A stretch of 64,000 bases of DNA from NCBI RefSeq assembly GCF_001625195.1, contig NC_054390.1, positions 4,302,027 through 4,366,026 of the forward strand. Direction: 5' to 3'. How positions within the stretch are numbered: position 1 is the stretch's first letter; the number at the start of each line of letters is the position of its first letter. Shown in pieces: positions 12,200 to 23,800 of the stretch. Position numbers and translations under genes: made by a program. Below the pieces are notes generated by a model. The model did no database searches, was not told where the DNA came from, and saw nothing but the letters and a program-made list of their open reading frames with translations. The stretch is from Drechmeria coniospora (lineage: Eukaryota > Ascomycota > Sordariomycetes > Hypocreales > Ophiocordycipitaceae).

Positions 12200-14241
12200 G
12201 CTATGGATGCAAAACAATTACCGAGAAGTGTATCCAAGAAGCTATTAATTATATTACCAAGTTTCCCTACGAAAAAGTCGCCCAAGTTGCCCGAGAATTT
12301 AATGTCTCCCGCTTCCACCTACCAAGACGATTATCCGGCATTAGTCCAAGAATCGGTGCACAAGGCTATAATACTAAGCTATCTCGACCAGAAGAGAAGG
12401 CATTGTGTCGGTATATTGATAGGCTTAATGCTATCAATTTTGCAGTACGACCAGAGTTCATTACGGACGCTGCATATCGTATTCTACAGGAGCGGGTTGT
12501 TACGGATGCTCCAAGCGTCCTTAGGGGGTTCTGCTTCTTAGGTAGTAAGTCAGGTTTGACGTAGAACAGTATGTCAAGCAAGAGTCCGTTAAGAAGCTTT
12601 ATACTTCTCAATCACAAGGTAATTGCTTAGATTGATCAATAAAGAACGGAATTAGCTAGTGGTAATGACTGTCCTGTATATATTTGTTCATTCCTTTATT
12701 GATCCTGCCGATAGCTCTTGACATCTGCTATCAAGTGCTATTGCTGATAGCTCCAGATCTCAGCTATCGGTCCCGTGACCTGAGACACGGGCGTATTGTT
12801 CCTTCGTCTTACATACTGCGCCATATGTACGGCCGGCATCCTGTATCTCTGGTTGGGCTGTCATCCCTGTTTGTAACCCCGCGTCTTACGGGCCTGTTAA
12901 GTAGGCCGGCTCCTCCGGCTGTGGTTGGTTCGTAACACGGGTATCGTTATGTTCATTAACCCTAGCCCTAACTGTCGGAAAGAACTGGACCGCATGCTTT
13001 ATTCAACGCTATCAATACATAAAGCAACGAAAGAAGAAGCTTGATTCGAACCTCCAATCAGCGGAGGATGTAGATAGGATCCTATTTCCAACAGCTACAA
13101 GATGTGATTAAAGAGGAAGGTATACCTCCTGCCGATATCTGGAATATGGACGAAACAGGCTTCCGAATTGGGGTCGGCAAAAACCAATTTATTGTAACGA
13201 AGAGAAAGAGAGCACATCTCTTTAGTATGCCAGACAATAGGGAGTCAGCAACAGCTATTGAGGCTGTCTCTGCCGATAGACGGTGTATACCTGCTTTCCT
13301 TATACTAACTAAGCAGCTTCATATGTTACAATTGTACCATCCAAGAGCTTCATTCGGATACAGTTATTGCTTTATCAAGCAACGGATATTCGAATGATCA
13401 ACTTAGCCTCCAATGGATTAAGCACTTCGATCGTCATGTATCTGCAACTAGTAGCAAACGCCTACTAATATTAGTCGGCTACGGATCGCATCATATTATT
13501 GAGTTTATTTCCTTCTGTAAAGAAAGGAACATTATCCCGTTTGCAATGCCACCACATCTTACGCATCTACTGCAACCGCTTGATGTAGCTATTTTCCAGC
13601 CATTAATGCACTATCACGCAATTGGCTTTGCGGTCCGAGAACGCCTAGCTAATGTTACGAAGCTGGATTTCCTCTCAATGATCCAAGAGGTTCGAAAGTA
13701 AGCGTTCAGACGTACTACAATACTATCAGTGTTCAAAAAGACCGGCATATATCCTCTAAATCTTCAATTAGTCATACAGGCAGTGCAACTACGGGCGCTA
13801 AAGACCCCATCCCCTGATCTCCCCAACTTCCCTAATTCTTCCAACTTCTCAACACCAATTACACTACGGCAGGTCCAGAAGGTTGCTGACCGGATTGAGG
13901 ATGCAATGAATGAAAATGAGTTTCTTTACAATAGCTTTAACTATAACCTTGATCGACTTATCCGTGGATCCTTGGGTATAGCGGCAAAGGTTATACAACT
14001 AAAGAGGGACCTCTCACAGACAAAGAAAGCAGAAAGAGCCCAACAATTACGTCGGGCATCAAAGAATAATGTCCTTGGAGCCGGTGGTATACTTTCAGTT
14101 GAACAAGGGCGTCAAATGGCTAATTCAAAAGTATCTGACGATGTTGTGCGAGCGCGGCGTCTGATTGAGGCTGCGGATAGAAATGCCCGTAATGTAGCGA
14201 AAAGGGCATTTATTGAAGCTGCAAAAAGGGCCCGTAAATGA
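12200..14241 (+). pseudogene. Pogo/Fot1-like DDE transposase, broken
   Basis: Fragments in several frames give the family order: an N-terminal helix-turn-helix region (EAINYITKFPYEKVAQVARE, then FNVSR), the first catalytic Asp in WNMDETGFRIG near 13140, a LLILVGYGSHH stretch near 13470, and HLLQPLDVAIFQP near 13570. The second catalytic Asp, normally in a LD-G-x-xSH context, is Val here. Frames change near 12215, 12560, 13380 and 13700. With the frameshifts and the lost Asp the element cannot move on its own. The last open stretch (13729-14241) is the basic C-terminal region. Confidence 0.75.
12690..12960. other. GC-richer patch interrupting the transposase
   Basis: This stretch has no transposase similarity and interrupts the order of transposase fragments between the helix-turn-helix region and the first catalytic Asp. 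It contains repeated CTATC/GATAG phrases (near 12710-12770) able to pair and a telomere-like CCCTAGCCCTAAC at 12961-12973. It may be a small nested insertion; no ends or target duplication were identified. Confidence 0.35.
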
Positions 14242-14334
14242 CGGCAGGAAGGACTATTAGAATATCTCCAAATCTGTGATAGAAAGGGTGGTCTTCGTAG
14301 TGTAAAGCGCGGTTAAATTCGAAGCTACTATCAA

Positions 14335-14429
14335 TGTGTGCGTTGTAGTGATGTGTGCGTTGTGGTGGTGAGCACCAACTTAGTTGGTGTGAGGGATCTT
14401 AGTCGCTAGTAAGAAGGGCGTGGCACGGT
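14335..14429. repeat. Right terminal inverted repeat of the pogo-like element
   Basis: Inverted counterpart of 12062-12151, containing GGTGAGCACCAACTTAGTTG. It ends at the TA duplication at 14430-14431. Confidence 0.75.
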
Positions 14430-14431
14430 TA

Positions 14432-14785
14432 AAGTAAACACGATTAGCCGCTGGCTTACTCAACCGTTGGGCGTATACAGAATCCATACCGAGTTTCTCG
14501 TTCGTTCTAAATTTAAGTTCTGCCAAAGGATCAGTTAGGAAACTCAAAAGCTATGGAGCTTGATGCCAAGAAGTCTTATGGCTCGAATCCTACAGCGAGA
14601 AATTCCCACGATTGTGTATCTTCCGTAAGTTACAGCCGCCGTAGACGTTGCCAAACGAGGAATACCAAGCAGAAGTCGGCACACCACACACGAGCAGAAT
14701 TTTAACATAGGATGCAATTAGTAACCCTTCCAACTAAAACAAGCAGAAAAGACAGGACCCCGCTAACGATCGGCCGAGCTTAAAC
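14432..14785 (-). other. 3' flank of gene 2
   Basis: Non-coding. Similar in order to 29190-29542 downstream of gene 3, for example around 14455-14530 and 29215-29290. The part nearest the gene (14752-14785) belongs to the almost invariant 3' end shared with genes 3 and 4. Polyadenylation probably lies here; no signal could be singled out. Confidence 0.5.
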
Positions 14786-14859
14786 TCAAGTAGAGAACTC
14801 CATACAACGACCGTAGCTACTATCCACCCAAAATATGTTCAACCAGAATGTCCTCCAGA
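14786..14859 (-). other. Gene 2 terminal exon
   Basis: Starts after a TAG acceptor (14862-14860). If entered with one carried nucleotide it reads FWVDSSYGRCMEFST then TGA. Gene 4 in the same phase reads VWVDGSCGRCMEFSTGV then TAA; gene 3 reaches the same ending in phase 0. A G-to-T change makes the stop two codons early here. The last ~65 nt of the exon and UTR are almost identical in three copies. Confidence 0.55.
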
Positions 14860-17800
14860 CTAGCCGGGATTATTCAAAAAGAGGAGTAGTTCACTAATTC
14901 GGATGCGTAAGCTTATATCCTAAATTCGACTAGAAAAGAACATACTTTCTAAATCAGGCATATTAGCTTACTAGAACGAAACGTAGTCGTTCAAGAAAAA
15001 TAATATGCCGCCTGAAATTTCCAAACATATTAATACAATACTAGAATTGTGCGTACTATTTTGATTATGGGTAACACGCACTGCCTAAATATTCCTCTTG
15101 CATTGGTATTCAAACAGTAAATAAATATACGGTCAAAACGTACTAGATATTTCTTCTATTATTTCAAACCTTTGTTAGTGTATTGTTTTAAATTTTCAAG
15201 TAAAAGCAGTCGAACCTACTCTCTATAACAGTAGGTCGTACTGTTAGCATCAAAATAGTTCACGAACTAACTATAATACTAACAAGAGCTTACCTCCATC
15301 TCCTGTAATTGTATTAATAAAGTCCCAAGATCATAGTAAGTAGTATGTCTTACCGTTTAATTCAGTAAGCTGTATTGGCATGTTCATCGCTAGATTAATT
15401 TCGGTCATGAATCGGAAGCAGCTTACGAGTCTTCTCGGGGGAGGTTTGAGTGAAAGTTCCTCGACCATAGCCCTTGGTGTATATAGTATTTTTCGTATAT
15501 ATTATCATCCTTCGTACGCTCATCTGGAAGGCCATTCTCTTGAGCCGCAGGTTGAGCAGCCTATAGTAGCCCGTCATTTCAACATCCAAGTAAAAATAAA
15601 CAGACTGCTTGTAAATAGTAGGTAGTTCTTACCTTCTCCTAAAGCAGGGATATATACATTAGCATCACGTTAAAGACTCTCTCTCTATTAATGTAATAAT
15701 ACGTACTGACTCCTAAAAAGCAAGTCGAAGTAGGTCGTCAATTACAGTAAAATTCCATGTATATGTCGCAACTTACTTCAACTTTAACCAAGTCCTCCTC
15801 AGAATGCTAACACTCAGTTAGACAATAGCTCACACTACAGTAATACTCGTAGGAAGATGTAATTTGGCTTTTTTCAACGAGCATGTTGAAATGTCACCCG
15901 GTTAACCAAGGAAGTAACCCACCTCGATGCTTTGCGTTGTCTAAGAAAGCGCAATTATATTATTTAGGAACTAGAGCTGAAGAGCCAAGGTCTGTATGAA
16001 CTATAGTACTTACTGGATCTATTTCCTGACATTGCGATAAAAGTAAGCCAGAGAACATTAATGTTATATGAAATATCACAATATGAAATCGAAATAGACT
16101 TACGTTCTGAAATAGCCATATATCTTAGCATTCATCCAGTAGCAATGTATACTACCTTTTATCTGCAGTAACGTACTAGCTAAGCCCAGAAATACATTAG
16201 CATAATATGAATAATGTTATTATGCTTTATATTAATGATACGCACCTCGGGCTGCTTTTCCCAATACAAATGCTAATGTTAATGCCACGTCAATACTTGG
16301 ACCTCACCAATATTCGTGGCAGAGATTTTGGGTCGGGACTCACCTCGTGCTGTTGTTGCTATTACAATTGCCCATATTAATACTCTGCAAATAATCTGAC
16401 TCGTGAAATATTGGTAGCAGGGACATGAAACGTACATTCTAAGCCAACCATCGCATTAGTGTAACATAATATAATGCTGCAAAGTTCATGGTTATGACTC
16501 ACATCCTCCTCCAGTTGTAGCTATTATTGTTGACAATGTAAATGCTATGCTGATAATCGCACTCCACAAAAATCGCCAGTAGCGGCTTACTTTCTAAATC
16601 CGTTATGTATATTAATTAGTGAATCCACTCTATTTCATGCATGGTTAAAAATAGACTTACACGAAGCAACTAATTATTAGTTTGGCAGAATGAGCCTCAA
16701 TTACAACAAAATTCATTCCTATCAATGAAATGGACGCACCATTTCCCGCAAATCATCCAACGGAATAATTTCGGTTGTCTATAACGGCCAGTAGGATTAT
16801 AAACAGACAGAATTCAAATTCCGAGTACATGGAAATAGCCACTTACGTCCTATAGTCCCAATCATATTAGCGATTGAATAGCTCTGGTTTACAAGAAACA
16901 CTGCTGCAAATTCCTAGTGAAAGGGAATAGCCACTCACGTCCTATAGTTCAAACCGTATTAGCAAAATAATAAGTCTCGTTCACAAAAAACACATCTGCA
17001 TAAGTAGGAACCTACTTTCTACAGCGAAGTAAACCAGCACGTTAATTTAATAATTATTTTTGAGCTATGGGCGGAAACCGTACATACTAGTACAAGTCAA
17101 TATATCAACACTCACTAGCATTCTAATTGCAACTCACTCCCTAGTATTAACTATCGTATCAGAATGCTGACCAAAACCTATTTCGGAATTAAAAAATAGC
17201 TTAAACTTACTGGCTAGTATAGTTATGCAAGTTAGTATGTAGCGAAGACTTTAGATAGGAATAAAGTAAGAACTTGAAACTTACAAAGGTCTAGCATAGT
17301 ACAATATATTGAATTAGCATGTTCCTAGTATTCAACTAATCAGCCAAATGGCCTCTTAACTTACCAACTAGATAACCAGAAAATTAGCTCAGCGAGTTCA
17401 ATCCCCATATAGAATTGATCACAAATTACCTCCTATTGTACCCCTGTCTATTAGTACACCTCGACTATAACGATTACTTTGCTCTATTTCCTAGCTAGGC
17501 AAAGACTTACAGGCTGTTGTTATTAGTCAAATTAGCGTACTATTGGGTACAGCCAATACGGGTAGGGTAGACTAGGATCGTAGAATATATTAGTAGCAAA
17601 GATGACCTTACCGTCTAATATGCATTTTAGCATGCATTATCACTCTACTTCTTTATCTATTGCTAGTAGTCACTGACAACCTAGAGATTACAACAGTATT
17701 AATAGAATACTAGCAGTTGTATCTCAACAGTACACAGAAGGCTTACTTTCTATATTTTGCATGTACATTAGTATCTCCTCAAGGTTCTCTCGTTCTGTAT

Positions 17801-20800
17801 GCACATTGAATAAACGTACGACCTAATACCACATTAGTATCTCATCTGCTACCGAGACTGATCGACAAAAACTTACACACTTGTTTTCCGAAGTATAAGC
17901 CAATCTGGATATGTAAGTTAATGACAGTTAGATGTTACTTACTTGCTAGAGTAAACCGGCGTTAATCATCCCAAAACCTGACAGCTCTTTACGACTGGGA
18001 AAATTCTACATTCTTGAGAATCTATACGTATTAGATTACTCATAATAATCGGATCAGCCCGGATTTTTCGAAATAGCCTACGTTCTAGGGTGGCCAGGCG
18101 TATTAGAATCAAACTAGAGATCTCCAAAATCTCGGTAATATCTTACTTCCTTTAAAAGTGCGCGTGCATTAGCAATCAACAATGGGCACCAGCTGTAAAT
18201 AACAATCGTACATGCTACAGTTGTAAACCATATTAGTGTACTTGTAAAACAGTTATGGGTAAGGTAGAAACTTGCGTGCTGAATGATAAATGTCAATGTC
18301 TACTGGCAGCTTATCATCCTTTTTACGAAGCTGGAGCTTACGTACTAGAGTTATTATATCAGCATATAGATACTGGTACTAGCTTTTATATAGGGCAAAT
18401 GTAGTGAGCAACTTACGTTCTACCGTTTCCCTATCGTGTAAGATAATTGCAAACAAAAAAGTAAGGTACATGCACTTTCGTGTATGAACATACCCACTAG
18501 GGTTACCGATTAAGTTAGCACACTACAAGAAACTTGCTGCTCCCGATATGTGTGCTTACGCCCTAAAGATTCGGCTTATCAATACATTACTAGCGATCGG
18601 CGCCGTAAAATAACTTCAAGACCGGTAGGAACATACAAGCTAGAAGTTTGTGATCATATTAGCATTTACTCATTATATAGAAGGCAAAACCATTAAGGAA
18701 CTTACCGCCTAGTTTCCCAGCTTTAGCCCAAATCCACGAATTCAACTTTTTTGACAGCAATCAAAAACTTACTTCCTATATATATAGGTATAATATATAT
18801 ATATATTAGAAAATAGCCTATAGCTTAAAATTATTTCTTTAGTCAATACTTACGCACTAGAAACCATATTCGTGTCAGTAGCTTTTGAATACAATATTAT
18901 TTGAGATACAGGCAAGACTTTACCCGCTAGAAATTCCAGAGGATTCAGCAAGATTCACCTCCATACAGTCAGTCATAGATAATACTTACCAACTGGTTGA
19001 AGAGAATATTAACGTCTATGCAGAAACTTCGCTACTTAGTCCTCTTAGGCAAGAACCTACGCACTGTATTTTACAACTACTTTAGTATAATGCAGCGATA
19101 AGAGTAAAAGTAAGACTCACAGCCTATAATTATCAGCATATAAAATAACATTGATTATAATGAGATATTTTTATACTTACAACCTAGAGCAATCACTGAA
19201 TTAGTCTTCTTACATTTATACCAGAGGGTCGCAACCCTAAAGCTTACATACTTTTGTTGTATTAGTCACCTTCTTACACATACTTGACCCAGGACTGGGG
19301 GGTTGACTTACGAACTACGATTTAAATCCTCCTTAGTATCACGCAAGTAGTCCACTAATAGTTAATATTATGAACTAAGAAACATACATATTCCGACTAA
19401 AGAGTTACATTATTAAAAACCTACAAAGTCAATAAAAATACATCTATGGGCGGGAACTTACCGGCTAAATTTATCCGCTACTTTAGCATAAAATATTCCG
19501 CAAATTGGAATGTATCGTACATAATGCTTACGTTCTAATGTTTTATATAATTCAAAAATAATTCCAATATTCCTGCACATTTCGTAACAATATTACTTAC
19601 GTTCTACCGATATTGGATATATCAGTACTTAGAAGCCAGCTTCCCCTTCTTTTATAGGCCTTAACATACACGCTGTCGATCCCTGCCATATTAACACTCT
19701 ATAGGTTGACTTAACTTTCTCCCAACAACCAGACGAAACCTACACACTATTAATATTAAAGTATTAGCATCACCAAGAGTAATAAGATATGATTTCGGAA
19801 CATACTTCCTAGAAACAATAATCGAGTTACAATTGGAGAAGGTTTGATAATAATAATCAGAACTTACCCACTAACAAATGTTAACCACTCATAGTATGTC
19901 CGATCGTACGTGGCAGAGACATACTAGCTATAGTTGCTAGAATTAGTATCCTAATTTCTGATTCATAATTTTTCGTAGCAGATAGGATCTCACAAACTAT
20001 ATTGCATTGCTAATTAGTATCTTGCTAAAAGGATAGCTAATCGTCATTTTTGAAAAAACTCACATACTAAACTAATATATCAACATATCATACGATAGAC
20101 AATTTCGACGCATTATCAAAGGCGAATAGGAACTTACAGGCTAAAAATAATATCTGTCAGTGATTTACTCGAACGATTACAGTCAAAAGGATGTGAGTCA
20201 ACTCCTACCTTCTAGAGGCGCTCCTATTTAGCATCCCTCTAGTAAATGGACCTCGATATCCGGGTATGAACTAACGCCCTATAAATTGTTCCGCAAGTAA
20301 TTCATGCTAGGGTTAATAGCTACGGACTTACGATCTTAAATTATAGTCAATATAGTGTCCTAGATATAGTTACGTTTGTTCGCTATGAAAAATCAAAACG
20401 TACAAGCTATACAATTTAGTTACGATCTAACTATGCGAAATCAGATATTTAAATAGTAATAAGAATATACTTACGATCTAGTTACTAGCTGCATTAATAT
20501 ATGACTATACTTAGGGCATACAAGAACTACTTATATGAACTTACCCACTAGGACAGTCAGCAATTAGGATAAGCCACAATCAGCTCTAGCAACACAAAAA
20601 CGTACAGACTATTCTGCCAACCTTATTAGCAAACCCAGTAAATTATCTAGCTGTTACTATAGCAAATACGTAACTTCCTGGGGCCTGTAAGCTTTACAAG
20701 AATATTCAGACATAAAAAAGTCTGATAAATGGAATTACATTCTATCATTCCAGCCGTACTAAGTATTCAAAAGGGCACTATAATTGGTATTGGGAAATAG

Positions 20801-23800
20801 CTTACCTCCTAAGATTTCGAGAAATGTTAAAAAACATGTAAAAGTAGTAACTTTTATTTTGACGATGAACTTACAAAACGCTGTTGTAAACCGTATGAAT
20901 CAAAAATATTCAGATATATTACAGATTTAGATTTAGAGCATACGCGCTAAATTGTAAATTATATAAGTTGCCCATTACCAAAACCTAGCAAGAAATATAC
21001 TAACCGTCTTGAGCCATTTCAGAATACTGCTAATATTACCAGTTCTTCATCCTAGCTTAGAAAAACCTACTGGCTACAGAAGTGGAGTATATATAAGTAA
21101 AATATAATCGGGCTTTTCAACTGCCAATCGCAACTTACCGGCTATTGAATCCAACTGTATTAGCACATACAAAGTAACAAATATGCTCAAAGATATAGTA
21201 ACAGCTTACACCCTAGTGAGATATATGTATTAATAATGTGACTAGGAATTGGTGCGTTATGAGTTTTTGAATAAAGTGGAATCAACGTACAAGCTAGAAT
21301 TTATATATATTTAGTATTACGCTAGTAAACGATACTTCCAAGCGGGGAAACCTACAGACTGGAGTAACAAGACTTATTAATACCTCCATAACAATAAATT
21401 CGATAGCAGGACCTTACACCCTAGAACTTATCATATCAATAAATTTGCATAGTAAAAAGGTACGATAGCCCTAGTTCATAAAAACTAACCCACTGCATAA
21501 AAGCCGCAGCATTAGCACCAAAGAGTTAAGGCGAGTTTTACTAAGGTAAGGCATGACGTACGAACTAAAGATGCGGAGCGAATCAGTATTATACCAGCAA
21601 CGAGTTCATACTCGTTACGGGTTGCAACGTACTCTCTATGGATCCAGTCTTATAAGTAAATACAAGTCACCCTGAGTGAGTATATAAACATACACCCTTT
21701 ATATCAAATTGTCAGCATCCGGATAGTAAATACCATAATATTAGTCACATATTACTACGCACCTTCTAGAATTGCATTCTTTTAGTATATACTACTAGAA
21801 ACGGAATTTATTGTGACCGATAGAAAACATACCCCCTAGTTGCCAGTTCTATTAGCATGCAAACAAAACCAACTCGCGTTACATTTATAAACTAAACCTA
21901 CAATCTAGTTTCCAGTTGTAATTAGCAAAATAAAATGCAAATAAATCTCCTTCGTATATCAGTGAATACTAACAAGCTAATGGTACTACCTGTATTAGCA
22001 ACTCTCCCGCGAACGTATTCGTTCGAGTTACAACACACATTCTAGAACTTCAATATCAGATTATTGCTGAACATACAACTAGAAATTAGATACAACACGA
22101 AACATACTGACTAAGTTATTTTAATTTAGAAATTGGTAATAATCTCGGTCGATAAGGTGAGAAAATACCTCCTAGTTGCCAGGCGCATTAGACCCTAGCC
22201 AATGCAATACAAATCTTCGCAATTACGGGCACAAAAGCCAATACCTCCTAATTGTAAGTCGTGTTAGCATACACTACAGTCAGTATTGCAGAAAGGAAAA
22301 TAGCAAATCTTACAGGCTAGGAGCCGGCAGCAATATTAGTACTGTAGGTAAATTCAAACAGTAGATAACAGAAGCATAAACGTACTGACTAAATCATAGG
22401 TATATTAGTATCTGGCGAGCAATATGATCATACAGCGCATATCACCAGCAACTGACCAACTAGAGTATTGTATTAGTGTGAATTTCAGTCCTTTTTTGAA
22501 ACATGCAATATCCTACTTTCTAGTTGGGATCAGTATGAGTAAAGTCAAGCACTGAATTACTCTTGTTGCAAGTTGAAACCTACGAACTGCAGCTGTATAC
22601 TATATTAAAACCTTTGTATTTGTGGGATCATTCTTTGGTATAGATATGTCTTACTTGCTATAATTACAGCCATGTTAAAGTACCTAGAATAACAGGGCAG
22701 GGGGGGGGGGGGGGTTGGGGTTCACCATACTGACTACGGTTGTTATCAGGATCGTCTCTTGCTAGTAAATATTGTATAACTCGATCACGAGCAGGAACGT
22801 ACAATCTGGAAGCGTTAATCAGCAAAATAAGCATAAGTAAATATTAAAATCACTCTATCAACGTACAATCTAGTGTTTCCAGTTACATTGTCAACGATCA
22901 GACTCCGTATATATCACAATAGGTAGACGTACCAACTGGATTCATAATTAGCATTAAAATCTTACCAGTAATCAGACTCATTATAAGATATTAGGGGAGG
23001 AAATACATCCTAGAGTTGTCAACCGAATTACCAAGCTGAGATAATGTGCTTTTTGCTAACTAGGAAGGTCTTACCTTCTAGAATGAAACTGTTAGGTTAG
23101 TGTACCGCGTACAACCTATATAACCTTTATTGGGGTATATTACTAACCACCTTAAGGCACCAAATAGATTAGCAAACTGCTAGGAACCAGCTGCTAGATA
23201 CAACTAGAAGCTTACCAACTAGATTTAGCATTAGCAGCGGACCTTTCTACGCATTATTGGGTAAGGACCTACTTGCTAGTATAGCCAACCATAATAGGTT
23301 ACTATTAACAGCTACATGATCAAATATTACAATATACGACTCACTTGCTGTATAAAATAACCAATTCAATTCGCCGACGCTATATAGACTCATATGGAGA
23401 TGTAAGTAGGAACTTACGGCCTAGCAGTTACATCAGCACTTGGACAGTTGCAATATTAGATTCAGAAATAGACATACGGTCTTGGGGATTTTCCTGTATT
23501 AACATTTCGCTATGTATAAGTAGTCCTATGACTTAATTTACATACAGCCTGTAGAATTTAGTTATTCATACGCCAAAAACGGGTTATTCGCCCAATAGTT
23601 CGTGCTTGCAGCCAACATACACCCTAGTAAGTCCTAATTGTTATCATAATGCACCTTACAAAAAACAATCCAAAATAACATACAGTCTAGGGATAAATCT
23701 ATATCAGAATCATTCTAGATTGTCTAGATACTTTTATGATCGTACGTGCTGGATTAGTGTTGTAGTTGCATTAGTATTAACGAGATAGTTCGATATTCAT

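Larger units (their letters stand above)
12062..14429 (+). mobile_element. Pogo/Fot1-like DNA transposon, decayed
   Basis: Terminal inverted repeats of about 90 bases begin ACCGTGCCAC at 12062 and end GTGGCACGGT at 14429 (with one central mismatch pattern), and each end is flanked by TA (12060-12061, 14430-14431), the target duplication of Tc1/mariner-type elements. The interior encodes a pogo-like transposase with frameshifts. The 2.37-kb size suits the family. The flanks match the spacer between genes 2 and 3 around 28700-28890, where no element is present, so the insertion is younger than that duplication. Confidence 0.8.

Noticed and set aside
14817..14843. An intron splitting the terminal exon in genes 2 to 4
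   Set aside because: It would be only 22-27 nt long, too short for a spliceosomal intron; reading straight through stays open in at least one phase of each copy.
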